Numbered from the stretch's first letter, positions 18,130-27,379 are shown. The stretch: DNA of 64,000 bases from Corynebacterium coyleae (GCF_030408635.1 NZ_CP047198.1:2108001-2172000); one strand, 5' to 3'. Made by a program: numbers and translations. The notes: generated from the sequence alone by a model not told the origin.

Positions 18130-18158
18130 CCCGTCCTCTTCGGAGGCGGGTTTTCTTT
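18130..18158 (+). terminator. UUCG-loop terminator
   Basis: CCTC-TTCG-GAGG forms a stem with the very stable cUUCGg loop. It is extended by CCCG/CGGG across one bulged T, and TTTTCTTTT follows. Confidence 0.8.
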
Positions 18159-18276
18159 TGCCAAAACTCCTACTTAAAAGCAAGCTGTTGCGAACGGACT
18201 TTCATTGGCGAAGAGCATCGGGATCGTTTCGACCTTCGGGCACCACTACCAACGCCATGGACGTTGCACTAAAACG

Positions 18277-18324
18277 AAAACGGGCGTTGCCCTGAACTTC
18301 GATGTTCAGGGCAACGCCCGTTTT
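18277..18324 (-). terminator. pilus operon terminator
   Basis: A perfect 21-bp stem (18277-18297 with 18304-18324, core GGGCGTTGCCCTGAAC) with a six-base loop lies 25 bases after the tip pilin stop. A-run and T-run flanks make it potentially bidirectional. Confidence 0.9.
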
Positions 18325-18349
18325 CGACTATCTGCGAGATCCGTGCCGG

Positions 18350-21300
18350 TTACGCCGCTACCCTACGACGCCCCACAAGCGCACCCGCAGCGATCAGTGC
18401 ACCACCAAGCAGGATCGGCAGCTGGAGACCAGCTCCACCGGTCTTCGGCAGGTCGCCCTGGCGGACGTTGGCGACTTCTAGATACGCCGTCTGCTTGTCG
18501 GAGACGACGCTCCACACACCCTGGGTCGAAATATCGGAGACCCATTTGCCGTCCGATTCGTACTCAACCGCGACTCCTTGGTCCTGAACGGTCCCGCGGA
18601 ACCGGACTGGTGCAGTGAGCAACGAGTACACAACGCCATCATCTTGTGTCGGTGCCTTCACCTCGACCAGGTCGTACTCCTTGCCTGGCTCAAGCACCGC
18701 GTCAAGGGTGTACGTGCCGCGTTCGGTACCTGGTTCGAGGTTCCACGTCTGGGGGTCCTTGCCTTCGGCTGCGGCAACCTCGCGGACTTCGAACTTCGCA
18801 TCCGATAGTGTGTTGCTGCGGTTGTCCAGATCAACTTTCTTCACCTGGAGACCGAACTTCGGCTGGTCAGTCTTAGTGTTCGCGACGACGCAGAAAACCG
18901 TTGCAACGTCGTCACCACTGGTGTTCACCGGAACTCTGAAGCCCGTCGCGCCCGCGTTCTGAACTTCCAGAGAGGACTCCTCACCGTTGAGATACTGCGT
19001 ACACACAGCATTCTTCTTATCGTTCTTCTCACCACGCTGATATAGCTTGTAGCCATCTTGCTGGTACTCAGTAATCGTTGCCGTAGCCGGCTTGTCGGTG
19101 ACCAGGTTCCAGGAAGCCTGCGGTTTGTCCGCACCTTCCTCTTTGGCGGTTTTCTTGGAATCCGCATAGACCAAGTCATTATTGCCCGCATCGATAATCG
19201 AACTGTTCGCCATCACCGAAAACTCCCAGTCCTTCGCACCGTCGGTGAGCACCTTGCCGTTGGCGTCGACGATCTGCTTTTGGACGATAATCCGCCCCTT
19301 GCAAAGTTGATTAATCTCGTTCGCGATTTTTTCAAGCTGACCGGCAAGCTGAGAATACTCGTTGATGTGAACCGTGCTACCCGTTCCGGAGATATCCTCA
19401 CCCATTTCCTTTACGGTGCGGGTGCCGTACGTCCAGAGATGCTCTTGGTCGGTAACCTTCTTCCTTTTCGTGTTAACAATGTCCATCAGCCCATCGCTGC
19501 CTTTTTTCGTGTTGATAGCGGTTTCAGCGTTAACAATTAGATCCCACGAATTTGTACCGTTGCCTTTCGCATAGGCGGCACTCTCCCATCCCTCGTAGGC
19601 GGCATACTCCCCCTCGAGATCAATGAGGTAATCGCCGTTTCTTCCGCCCTTTTCATAAGCCCGGGTGCTTAGCAAGTCTTTGAGGATATAATCCTGCGTA
19701 ACGGTGTTGTTGTTCCCGAGCGTGAGATCCACCATGACCGGCACGATCCTCGTGCCCTCCCGCTTCAATTCATTAGCTGCAAGGATCGCCCGGTTCAAAG
19801 AAGTAGCCTGCACGAATGCACCAGCGTTAGGAAGCAAAGCCTTGTTGGGGTCCCGGTCATAGTTTTGCCAACCATCGTTATCGTATGTCGGCATACCGTC
19901 TGTGATGAAGTACACGATGTCGTAACCAGACCCCTGCACCTGCTTCAAACCAGCCTCCCAGTTTGTCGCATTACCGGCGTTTTCCTTCTTCCACTCGTTG
20001 ATTGCGCTGGTGATTTTGGGGTTTACTTCCCCGTTAACTGCTACATCTACTGGTTTTTTCCCTGTGGTTCCTTTAGTACCGGCCTTGGTCGCAAAGTTAT
20101 AGATACCAACTTGGGTTCCTGGCGCATCCTTCAACGCATTGACCATTGCCGTAGCCGCGTCACGACTTCCCTCGAAACCGTCGACGTTGCCAACCGCATT
20201 CTGCAATGAGAGCGAGAGGTCAGCCACGATTGCGATCTTCAAACCGCATTTCTTCACCATTTCCGGGTTCGGAATTTGGTCGTTCATCCAATCCGATCCG
20301 TCAGGGTTGGTAGGTGGGAGGTCAGGGACTGGTTTCTCGGTAAGGGACGTACCGTGAATCGTCGCCACGACATCGACGCTCTGCGGGTCGTCGCTGAACT
20401 TGGAGGTCATGGTGAACTTTGCACCACTCGGCACCTCGACGGAATCGACCCGTTTCCCATTCTGTACTGGGTAGACCTCGTACTCGACGTAGTCCCCCGA
20501 AATACTCTTCACTACACGTTCAAAAGACGTCCCTGGCTCAGTCTTATCCAAATTGAAAGTGTAGCCCTCGATCGCGAAAATACTGTTCGGTGCACTGATA
20601 CGGACAACTGCCTTAGAGAACGTCGATTTCCCATCGACGGTCGTGGTGGATTCGTAAGGGTTCTCGCCGGTGGTTTTCGCTGGGCTCAAACGAATTCCAC
20701 CCTGTCCTTCCATAACGAATCGCTTCGTCTCATCGTCGATAGACGGAGTCTCATCCTCCGTCGGGGAGGTCTCCGTCGGGGATGTCTCCGGCGGAGTGGG
20801 TTCCGTCGGAATCCTGAAGGAACCGTAGACCTCAACTACGTAGCGACTCCGGAGTGTATCGAGGTTGCGGTCCCATCCGTCAACCCCATCAACACCGATT
20901 TTCAGACTGTCTTGACCCGAATGGATGATCCACTCCTCGGGGACCGGCGAGTCTCCAGTTTCCGGATTGAAGAAAACTGCCTCGAAGCCTTTAATTCGAT
21001 TCCGGCTGTCCCTTACTTGCGTGGGGCTTTTGAAATAGTGCTCCCCGTCGACACCATCGTTTTTGAGGACGACTGCCTCATCGTCAGCCTTACGACTGTT
21101 TTCCTCGGTGTTGCGAACCACAATGCGCGTGATTCTGATGTCCGGACCGACTTGATTCTCCAACTGACCGGTTGGACGAACTTCGAAGTAAGGGTCCGTG
21201 CCAATGTTGTTAAAGCGCTGCTTTTCCGTGCCAACAATCTCGGAGTTGAGCTGCACTTCCTCGGACCAGACGGTCTCAGCCGCAGCACGTGCCATCCCAA

Positions 21301-21964
21301 CGCCCTCCGGCCTCACCGTGGCGGCAGCCTGGTCGGTGCGGCCGTAACCAGTTTCCGAAAGTTCGCGCGCGGTCGGGACTTCCTCCGGCTCAGCGATCGT
21401 GTAGTTGCCAGCTTTGGTGGTCTCGACCTCGATCTCCAGCTTCATCGGCGGGATGGACCAGAACGCGTCTTCGTCGATACCGATGACGTCGAAACCCTCG
21501 CCGTTAACATAGCCGAAGTACTGGGAGTCCAGCTCCTTGCCGTCAGCGGTGACGCTCACGATGCGGGTGATGTCGCCCTCGCCGGTGCGCTTCACACCCC
21601 AGATGTACTCGTCGGAGGCCTTACGCCCGGAGTCCCATGGGTTGTCGTCGGTGTCGCGAATGGTGATGTGGTCGATGTTTCCGGAACGCTCGACCGTCAC
21701 TGAATTCGGCTCAACCACAACCGGTTTCGTCGTAGATGAAGATGCCGAGGATGCAGTCGAAGCAGTCGTCGACTCCTTCGTCTCTGGCACCGTAGTACCA
21801 GCCGCGGTGCTCGTAGTTGTAGAAGCAACCGGTTCCTGCGCGTCGACTGGGTAGGAGCCGAGGCCGGCGGCGAGCGCCAACGAGGCGACCACGGCAGCGA
21901 CTCCACGAACGGAGCGACGGGTGCGCGAGCTCGCAGTGGCTGCAGGCTTCATAATGTTTCGCAT
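18350..21964 (-). CDS. pilus tip adhesin with von Willebrand A domain (SpaC-like)
   Basis: This 1204-residue surface protein starts with a signal peptide (about 1-43, ending PVDAQ) and a Thr/Ser-rich linker. A von Willebrand factor A domain begins near residue 573 with the MIDAS pattern DLSLS and later ITDGMPTYD. Cna_B/SpaA-like beta domains follow (QVKKVDLDNRSNTLSDAKFEV). It ends with the cell-wall sorting signal LPKTGG, a hydrophobic segment and RRR. The start at 21964 has AAGGA just before it. It is the last gene of a four-gene pilus operon and would sit at the tip, binding host surfaces, as SpaC does in C. diphtheriae. The repeated acidic linker TSPTEDETPSIDDE is a spacer. Confidence 0.87.
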   Translation of the reverse strand: MRNIMKPAATASSRTRRSVRGVAAVVASLALAAGLGSYPVDAQEPVASTTTSTAAGTTVPETKESTTASTASSASSSTTKPVVVEPNSVTVERSGNIDHITIRDTDDNPWDSGRKASDEYIWGVKRTGEGDITRIVSVTADGKELDSQYFGYVNGEGFDVIGIDEDAFWSIPPMKLEIEVETTKAGNYTIAEPEEVPTARELSETGYGRTDQAAATVRPEGVGMARAAAETVWSEEVQLNSEIVGTEKQRFNNIGTDPYFEVRPTGQLENQVGPDIRITRIVVRNTEENSRKADDEAVVLKNDGVDGEHYFKSPTQVRDSRNRIKGFEAVFFNPETGDSPVPEEWIIHSGQDSLKIGVDGVDGWDRNLDTLRSRYVVEVYGSFRIPTEPTPPETSPTETSPTEDETPSIDDETKRFVMEGQGGIRLSPAKTTGENPYESTTTVDGKSTFSKAVVRISAPNSIFAIEGYTFNLDKTEPGTSFERVVKSISGDYVEYEVYPVQNGKRVDSVEVPSGAKFTMTSKFSDDPQSVDVVATIHGTSLTEKPVPDLPPTNPDGSDWMNDQIPNPEMVKKCGLKIAIVADLSLSLQNAVGNVDGFEGSRDAATAMVNALKDAPGTQVGIYNFATKAGTKGTTGKKPVDVAVNGEVNPKITSAINEWKKENAGNATNWEAGLKQVQGSGYDIVYFITDGMPTYDNDGWQNYDRDPNKALLPNAGAFVQATSLNRAILAANELKREGTRIVPVMVDLTLGNNNTVTQDYILKDLLSTRAYEKGGRNGDYLIDLEGEYAAYEGWESAAYAKGNGTNSWDLIVNAETAINTKKGSDGLMDIVNTKRKKVTDQEHLWTYGTRTVKEMGEDISGTGSTVHINEYSQLAGQLEKIANEINQLCKGRIIVQKQIVDANGKVLTDGAKDWEFSVMANSSIIDAGNNDLVYADSKKTAKEEGADKPQASWNLVTDKPATATITEYQQDGYKLYQRGEKNDKKNAVCTQYLNGEESSLEVQNAGATGFRVPVNTSGDDVATVFCVVANTKTDQPKFGLQVKKVDLDNRSNTLSDAKFEVREVAAAEGKDPQTWNLEPGTERGTYTLDAVLEPGKEYDLVEVKAPTQDDGVVYSLLTAPVRFRGTVQDQGVAVEYESDGKWVSDISTQGVWSVVSDKQTAYLEVANVRQGDLPKTGGAGLQLPILLGGALIAAGALVGRRRVAA

Positions 21965-21998
21965 AATCCTTGTTCCTAAATCCGCTTATCTACCGTGT

Positions 21999-22898
21999 TT
22001 ACGATTCGTTTTTGCTTCGCCGGGCCAGCACGAACCCGATGAGGATGAGCAGTCCGCCGAGCCCCGCGGCCCACAGCACGTTCGCGCCTGTGGAGGCCAG
22101 GTCGCCGCCGCGGGTGTTATCTGCTGGTTTGGTCACTGTGGTCACGGAGCTGGTTCGCGTGGTCACCACAGTGGTGGAGCCATCGGGTCGGGTGGTGGTC
22201 AATGTGGTCTTGACCGGAGTGGTCACCGTGGTCACGGTGCTGCCCGAAGGTGTCGTTGTCCGCGTGGTGCTCCCTGGCGTGGTCGGCGTTGTCGATGTCG
22301 CGGGTGTCGACGACCCCGGCGTCGGGGTTGGCGTCGGCGACGGCGACGGGGACAGACCCGGGTCGGTGTCCCACTTGGTCACGATGATGTTGTCGTAGGT
22401 GAAGTGCTCACCCGACACGTCGCCAAGCGGCAAGATGATCAGCTGCGGGCTGGAGAGGTGGTACTCGTGGTCGTCGTCAGGCGCCTGCTCCTCGAGCAGG
22501 TACAGGCCCGGCTTCAGGTAGCTAAACTGCACGCGGCCCTTCGCATCAGTGGTCGCCCTATCGGCGTCCTCCAGTCCACGCTTCCGAACATCCTCCATCG
22601 TGAGGTTCTTGGCGCCCTCGCGGCCTTCCTCCGTGGTCACGTCGATGCCCTTCACGCGGGAAAGCACGAAGATGGAGCCTTCGATGGCTGGTGGTTTCGC
22701 GCCGGCGGGGATGTCGTCGTTAGGGTTCGGCTCGTTCTTCTTCACCACCAGGAAGATCGGCTTGGTGGCGTCCACGCTGTTGGCGGGGATGTTTTTGTCG
22801 TTGCCGGAGACCACGCGGGCATCAGCAAGCGGCATGAGTGCGCCGGTGGCCAGGATGGACGCCGCGCCAAGAATCGCGACAATCTTCGAAGCTCGCAT
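21999..22898 (-). CDS. minor pilin with LASTG sorting signal (SpaB-like)
   Basis: The 299-residue product has a signal peptide (MRASKIVAILGAASIL to ADAR) and one Cna_B-like domain with the turn YLKPGLYLLEEQAP, where the Glu is the expected isopeptide residue. A Thr/Ser/Pro linker follows, then LASTG, a hydrophobic segment and RRSKNES. The sorting motif deviates from LPxTG at its second residue. It lies directly after the class C sortase; the junction TAATG shares one base, so translation is coupled. By position and size it is the basal or minor pilin that ends polymerisation and anchors the fibre. Which sortase recognises LASTG is open: the pilus enzyme or a class E housekeeping enzyme. Confidence 0.78.
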   Translation of the reverse strand: MRASKIVAILGAASILATGALMPLADARVVSGNDKNIPANSVDATKPIFLVVKKNEPNPNDDIPAGAKPPAIEGSIFVLSRVKGIDVTTEEGREGAKNLTMEDVRKRGLEDADRATTDAKGRVQFSYLKPGLYLLEEQAPDDDHEYHLSSPQLIILPLGDVSGEHFTYDNIIVTKWDTDPGLSPSPSPTPTPTPGSSTPATSTTPTTPGSTTRTTTPSGSTVTTVTTPVKTTLTTTRPDGSTTVVTTRTSSVTTVTKPADNTRGGDLASTGANVLWAAGLGGLLILIGFVLARRSKNES

Positions 22899-23806
22899 TA
22901 GGACTGAACCTCCTTGTTCATAGCGTCCTTGCGGTCGCTCTTCTTCTTTTCGCGGATGATCCACCAGATCAGGGCCAGCAGCACCAGCAGGGAGACGCCG
23001 CCGAGGGCCCACATCCACCACTGGAAGGTGGACGTGGATTCGTCGAGAATCTGCGCTTCGTCCGGATCCATCGGCACGCGCTCGGCGTGGACCAGCAGGC
23101 GGTGCGTGTTGATGCCGTACGGGGTGCACGTGATCAGCGTGAGCAGGTCACGGCCGGGCTCGGCGCGCAAGCTGTCGGTCTCGTCCGGGAGCACGACCTC
23201 GATGTCGTAGACCTTGTACTTCATGCGCTCACCGAACGTGGAGACGTAGATGGCGTCGCCGACTTCGACGTCGGCGAGGTCGTCGAAAAGCGTTGCAGTC
23301 GTGAGCCCCGTGTGGCCGGTGATCACGGAGTGCAGGCCCTCGCCACCGGTCGGCAGTGCGGAGCCGTACAGGTGGCCGAGCCCCTTTTGCAGGGTGTTTT
23401 CGCTGGTGCCGTGGAAGACGGGCAGGCGGACGTCGATAGACGGGATCGCAATTTGCGACATCGCCGACACCCCCGCCAACTGCGCCTCATACGCCTTGTA
23501 CTCAGCGTTGTCTTCACTGATGCGCGCAAGCCACGGGTCCAGAATCGGACCGTCGGTATGCGCGCGGTTGTACGCGACCGCCGCCTCGTACGCGCGGTTG
23601 ACCTGCTCTGGCGGTGCCGCCTCGAGTTGGTCTTCGTACATCTTCGCCACCTGCTCCTGCACACGGTTGTTCCACTGGGTGGAGATCACCGGGTACATCA
23701 GCACCGTCAGGCCAACGAGGATGATGAGGACAGGCAGCGCGACACGCTGGAAGAACGACTTCTGCGCCGGATGCTTCCGGTGCTTCGCCTTCACTGCTGT
23801 GGTCAC
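22898..23806 (-). CDS. class C (pilin-polymerising) sortase
   Basis: This membrane enzyme joins pilin subunits through Lys-Thr isopeptide bonds. It has an N-terminal transmembrane segment (VALPVLIILVGLTVLMYPVI), a lid with DPW, the catalytic His in ITGHTGL and the catalytic Cys in LITCTPYGINTHR, followed by the Arg of LLVHAERV. A C-terminal membrane segment and a basic tail (REKKKSDRKD) complete the class C layout. I prefer the GTG at 23806, which follows AGAGGA at good spacing; an ATG at 23845 would add 13 residues and overlap an exact 13-mer copy at 23831-23843. The gene lies between the major and minor pilins, as in Spa operons. Confidence 0.9.
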   Translation of the reverse strand: MTTAVKAKHRKHPAQKSFFQRVALPVLIILVGLTVLMYPVISTQWNNRVQEQVAKMYEDQLEAAPPEQVNRAYEAAVAYNRAHTDGPILDPWLARISEDNAEYKAYEAQLAGVSAMSQIAIPSIDVRLPVFHGTSENTLQKGLGHLYGSALPTGGEGLHSVITGHTGLTTATLFDDLADVEVGDAIYVSTFGERMKYKVYDIEVVLPDETDSLRAEPGRDLLTLITCTPYGINTHRLLVHAERVPMDPDEAQILDESTSTFQWWMWALGGVSLLVLLALIWWIIREKKKSDRKDAMNKEVQS

Positions 23807-23898
23807 GTTGTTGTCCTCTCTGGGGCCATCGCTTATCGACGACAACCCTTTCCTTCAAAACTGGAGCAGGAATTTAACGCCCTCCTGCTGGCGGGCGT

Positions 23899-23966
23899 GC
23901 GCCCCGGTTTCGGTTCCGGGTCTCGGGGCGCCCCCCGGGCTAGCGCTCGTTGATGAGCACTAGCCC
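23899..23966 (-). promoter_or_regulatory. GC-rich stem-loops between major pilin and sortase
   Basis: GCGCCCCG (23899-23906) pairs with CGGGGCGC (23924-23931), and GGGCTAGCGCTC (23937-23948) pairs with GAGCACTAGCCC (23955-23966) with one mismatch. There is no T-run on the transcribed strand. Such structures could stabilise the major pilin message or reduce read-through, giving more SpaA than SrtC. Confidence 0.55.
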
Positions 23967-24000
23967 TGGAGTCCGCTTATGCGATTGCGCTTATGCGTGC

Positions 24001-25713
24001 TTATGCGGACTGGGAGTTACGACGTGCCGCGTAGACACCGCCGCCGATGATCGCAAGACCAGCCAAGACCATCACGAGCACGCCCATGCCACCGGTGGCC
24101 GGGAGGAACTTCTTCGTAGACGGCTTGTTGTTGACCTCAGCGTGGATGAGCGGCGAAGCGACCTTCTGCTCGTTGGTCACACGGTCAGCCAGCTTGAATT
24201 CGATCGGGAATGCCTGCGGGATACGCTCGTAGCCCTCAGGAGCCTTGGTCTCAAGCAAGCAGTAGCCGTTCTGGACGTCCGCAGGGTTGTAGCCATCGCG
24301 GATCTGGCCGCCGTCTGCCGGCTGGCCGTTCACAATCTGCTGATCGACCTTATCGGTGATGTGGAGACCATCGATGGTGAGCTGGCCCTTCTCGTTGGTG
24401 GTCCACTTGGCAACATCACCAATCTTGATCTTGTTTTCATCCTTGATCGGGTTGCACTTACCGGTCTTAAGATCGCGGGTGTAGAGCTCGAACTCGGCAC
24501 CCTCCAGCGGTTGATCCTTCTTGCCGTCGCCGTACTTCAGGAGCTGCAGCTTCGCCAGGAAGGTGACGACCTCAGGAGTATCTCCCGGTGGCGGCGGGAC
24601 GTCGCCAGGCTTGCGCGTCGACTTCGAGTCACCCGTCTGGGACGGCACATCGGCAGTGTTTCGAATCTCGCCGTCGCCGTTGTCACCGATCGGGCTAAAC
24701 TCCGCCTCCCAGTTGGTGACAACCTTCGCACCACGGTAGTTAGCGTCGAGCCACTTCAAGCCCTCTTCGTTGAACTGGACGGTCCGGCGAGCGTTGTAGT
24801 GCGCGTCGCGGTCATCGCCGAAGGTCCAATCTTCCTGATCGGTAAGGGTGTAGTACTTCGTATCAACTGTCTCGAGGGAGCCGTCAGCCTTCTCAATCTG
24901 GACCGGGTTGGTCTCGCTCAGACGCAGGTTAGTCAGCTCGTTCTTGTTGTAGTAGTCCACCACGTGGAAGCTGTTGAGCTGAACATCCTTGTCAGAGGTA
25001 GCACCAGGGATGTTGCCCTTGATCTGGTACTTGACGGTGTCGCCGACGTTAACGTTCTCGTCTTCAAGCTTCTTTGTCACCACGGTGTTGGTGTTCTTCG
25101 GGTAAGCGTGAACGTTGTAGTTCCACTCTGCGGTGTTCTTCGGGTTCGTCATCGGGACGAAGACCACAAACGGGTCCGACTTGTGCAGGTTCAGACGAGG
25201 CTCACCGTTGACGTTTGCCTTCGGGGAATCCAGCTCAGTCACGCGGTATGCGGCGACCTTAACGTTTGGCACCTGGACAGAGCCATTTGCACCCGTCGTA
25301 ACATCCGTCGAAAGGCCACCCTGCTTCAGCGGTGCTGACGCAGGCTTCTTCGCAGCCTCGACAGCCGCGAAGAAGCCCTTGTTCGTCGTGATATCAAAGT
25401 CGAGCTCCTCAACCTTGAACTTCACGTCGGCCACTTTCTCGCCGCCGGTGTACTTCTCAGCGTCCGGAGTGCCTTCCGTAATCTCATTACCGGTCGGTGC
25501 ACCGGTCTTCGAAACGTTCAGAATCTTGTGGATCGTAAGCGAGCGTGCAGCTTTCGGATCGATGGTCGACGGGTCTGCACCCTGACCAATAGCGGAGTTC
25601 TGTTCAACGCCATCCTGAGCCAGCGCGTCCTGCGCGGCGATGCCGGCGGAACCGGCGAAGGTCAGGCCTGCGGCGATTGCGATCGCAGCGGTCTTCTTCA
25701 TGGCAATTGCCAT
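24001..25713 (-). CDS. major pilin shaft subunit (SpaA-type)
   Basis: The 570-residue product is the first gene of the pilus operon. It has a signal peptide (to AQDALAQ), a pilin motif WNYNVHAYPKN whose Lys forms the inter-subunit bond, and an E-box LLETKAPEGYE that forms an internal isopeptide bond. It ends with LPATGG, a hydrophobic segment and ARRNSQSA. The layout matches the three-domain SpaA shaft protein of C. diphtheriae. The start at 25713 has AAAGGA upstream; MKKTAA at codon 5 is an alternative. A promoter with TTTACT and TAAATT lies at 25842-25870. It would be polymerised by the downstream class C sortase and tipped by the vWA protein. Confidence 0.92.
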   Translation of the reverse strand: MAIAMKKTAAIAIAAGLTFAGSAGIAAQDALAQDGVEQNSAIGQGADPSTIDPKAARSLTIHKILNVSKTGAPTGNEITEGTPDAEKYTGGEKVADVKFKVEELDFDITTNKGFFAAVEAAKKPASAPLKQGGLSTDVTTGANGSVQVPNVKVAAYRVTELDSPKANVNGEPRLNLHKSDPFVVFVPMTNPKNTAEWNYNVHAYPKNTNTVVTKKLEDENVNVGDTVKYQIKGNIPGATSDKDVQLNSFHVVDYYNKNELTNLRLSETNPVQIEKADGSLETVDTKYYTLTDQEDWTFGDDRDAHYNARRTVQFNEEGLKWLDANYRGAKVVTNWEAEFSPIGDNGDGEIRNTADVPSQTGDSKSTRKPGDVPPPPGDTPEVVTFLAKLQLLKYGDGKKDQPLEGAEFELYTRDLKTGKCNPIKDENKIKIGDVAKWTTNEKGQLTIDGLHITDKVDQQIVNGQPADGGQIRDGYNPADVQNGYCLLETKAPEGYERIPQAFPIEFKLADRVTNEQKVASPLIHAEVNNKPSTKKFLPATGGMGVLVMVLAGLAIIGGGVYAARRNSQSA

Positions 25714-25841
25714 AGTGGTGGTCCTTTCGGAGAAATGTTTGTCGCTGGGCCCTTTTCGGTCAGCGAGAGAAGTACTTCAACACGGTGACACGGTGTGCCT
25801 GCCGTGCGATTCTTCTGGGCCCAGCCTGGGCGCCACCGTAA

Positions 25842-25870
25842 AATTTATCTGGTTGCACAACTTAAGTAAA
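25842..25870 (-). promoter_or_regulatory. pilus operon promoter
   Basis: On the minus strand TTTACT (25865-25870) and TAAATT (25842-25847) are 17 bases apart, about 130 bases before the major pilin start. The rest of the 25714-26179 gap holds only the ppk2 terminator; I see no gene in it. The long leader may be regulatory. Confidence 0.55.
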
Positions 25871-26123
25871 GCGCAAATATGGGCCGTTTCCCCTCGTTAA
25901 GGATGGTTTCAGGCAAGTTTCCAAACCTTTGCGTTAGCTGCGAAAAGCGAGCTGGCCTTACAGACAAATGACACCGAAAAACGGGTGTTCGACGTCACAT
26001 ATAAGGGGGGCGGAGATGTTCGGCACACTTTTTGCGTGAGTTTTTCAAGGGATTTCTTAGCAACCGCGCTAACCGCGTCAAACACTCCCCACCAGCACGT
26101 TTACCCCGCTATACAAACGCATG

Positions 26124-26162
26124 AAAAAGACCCTCTGCGCCGGAATCCCGGGGCAGAGGGTC
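26124..26162 (-). terminator. ppk2 terminator
   Basis: GACCCTCTGC (26129-26138) pairs perfectly with GCAGAGGGTC (26153-26162). Read leftward it is followed by TTTTTC, 18 bases after the ppk2 stop. Confidence 0.88.
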
Positions 26163-26179
26163 GTCGCTAAGCAGGGGCT

Positions 26180-27079
26180 TTAGTCGCCGATCTGGTCGCG
26201 GCCGCGCTTAACGATCAACGGGTCGGGCTCGCCAACCACGTCGTGGTCCTTGTTCGTGTACTCAAACTTGGACAGAATGTAGCGCATCGCGTTGAGGCGG
26301 GCACGCTTCTTGTCGTTGGACTTGATGGTGATCCAGGGGGACTCATCAGTATCCGTGTAGCGGAACTGCTCCTCCTTCGCACGGGTGTAGTCCTCCCACT
26401 TATCCAGCGACGCCAAGTCCATCGGCGACAGCTTCCACTGACGCACCGGGTCCACCTGGCGGATAGCAAAGCGGGTGCGCTGCTCCTTCTGGGTCACGGA
26501 GAACCAGAACTTGGTCAGCGAAATGCCGGAGCCGAGGATCATGTTCTCCAGCATCGGCACCTCACGCAGGAACTCGGCGTGCTGCGACTCGGTGCAGAAA
26601 CCCATCACACGCTCAACGCCGGAGCGGTTGTACCAGGAACGGTCGAAGAACACGATCTCGCCCGCAGCCGGGAAGTGCTCGATGTAGCGCTGGAAGTACC
26701 ACGACGTGCTCTCGCGTGGCGACGGCTTCTCCAACGCAACGGTACGAGCACCACGGGGGTTGAGGTGCTCGTTAAAGCGCTTGATGGTGCCACCCTTACC
26801 GGCGGCGTCGCGGCCCTCGAAAATAATGATGTGGCGCTGACCAGTATCCTTCGTCCAGTTCTGCCACTTCAGCAGCTCAATCTGGAGCGCGCGCTTCTCA
26901 TGCTCATACTCATCGCGGGAGAGACGCTCATCGTACGGGTAATTCTCGCGCCACGTCTGAATCGCAGTGCCGTCCGGCATCAGCAGCACCGGATCGTCTT
27001 CATCGGTGTCGTCCACAACCCAGCCTTCGGTCTGGGCGAGGTCGATCATCGGCAGTTCGTCATCCTTGTGGTCAGCCAT
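26180..27079 (-). CDS. ppk2: polyphosphate kinase 2
   Basis: This class I PPK2 transfers phosphate between polyphosphate and nucleoside diphosphates in the cytoplasm. The roughly 299-residue product has Walker A FEGRDAAGKGGTIKRF, the lid-region motif ESTSWYFQRYIEHFP and Walker B FFDRSWYNRSGVERV, all family hallmarks. The start MADHKDDEL at 27079 lies seven bases after TAGAAT (27087-27092) with no ribosome site, suggesting a leaderless transcript; a second ATG at 27088 lies inside that box. It sits downstream of the small porin genes, as in C. glutamicum, and has its own terminator. Confidence 0.95.
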   Translation of the reverse strand: MADHKDDELPMIDLAQTEGWVVDDTDEDDPVLLMPDGTAIQTWRENYPYDERLSRDEYEHEKRALQIELLKWQNWTKDTGQRHIIIFEGRDAAGKGGTIKRFNEHLNPRGARTVALEKPSPRESTSWYFQRYIEHFPAAGEIVFFDRSWYNRSGVERVMGFCTESQHAEFLREVPMLENMILGSGISLTKFWFSVTQKEQRTRFAIRQVDPVRQWKLSPMDLASLDKWEDYTRAKEEQFRYTDTDESPWITIKSNDKKRARLNAMRYILSKFEYTNKDHDVVGEPDPLIVKRGRDQIGD

Positions 27080-27135
27080 ACCACTCATTCTATTCCGCTT
27101 TGCCTCGCTGCGCTGGGAAAGCCCCCCACTTACAG

Positions 27136-27166
27136 AAAAATGCCCCGTCGCACGTAGCGACGAGGC
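27136..27166 (-). terminator. porH-porA terminator
   Basis: GCCTCGTCGC and GCGACGGGGC (minus strand) form a 10-bp stem with one G-T pair and a five-base loop, followed by ATTTTT, 17 bases after the PorA stop. Confidence 0.88.
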
Positions 27167-27182
27167 ACCTCAGAAGTCGGTC

Positions 27183-27350
27183 TTATGCAACCAGACCAAC
27201 GAGGTCGGCGAGAGCGCCTGCGAGGACGCCGAAGTTGCCAAGCAGCTCAACGAGAGCGCCCGGGATACGGGTGACCTCGGTAGCGGTGCCGTTCTCAACG
27301 CCGAGACCGGTGCCGGAGGAAAGTGCAACCCAGTTGTACAGTGCTTCCAT
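27183..27350 (-). CDS. porA: small outer-membrane channel protein, PorA-like
   Basis: This 55-residue protein (MEALYNWVALSSG at the start and AGALADLVGLVA at the end) has no signal peptide. It resembles C. glutamicum PorA, which ends in a similar AGAVADLIG sequence and forms the mycolate-membrane channel together with PorH. The central part is amphipathic. AGGAG lies ten bases before the ATG. It follows porH with 29 bases between, and the pair lies between ppk2 and groEL as in C. glutamicum. In that species PorA is O-mycoloylated on a serine; the SSG at 11-13 offers candidates here. The identity rests on short sequence likeness plus context. Confidence 0.8.
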   Translation of the reverse strand: MEALYNWVALSSGTGLGVENGTATEVTRIPGALVELLGNFGVLAGALADLVGLVA

Positions 27351-27379
27351 GATGTTTTTCTCCTAGTTAAGAGGTGTGC

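Noticed and set aside
18061-18130. tRNA or other stable RNA gene upstream of the UUCG terminator
   Set aside because: No cloverleaf or T-loop sequence can be drawn, and the promoter lies inside the interval.
18205-18618. Plus-strand frame beginning MAKSIGIVSTFGHHY
   Set aside because: It runs through the pilus terminator and into the antisense of the tip pilin, with no ribosome site.
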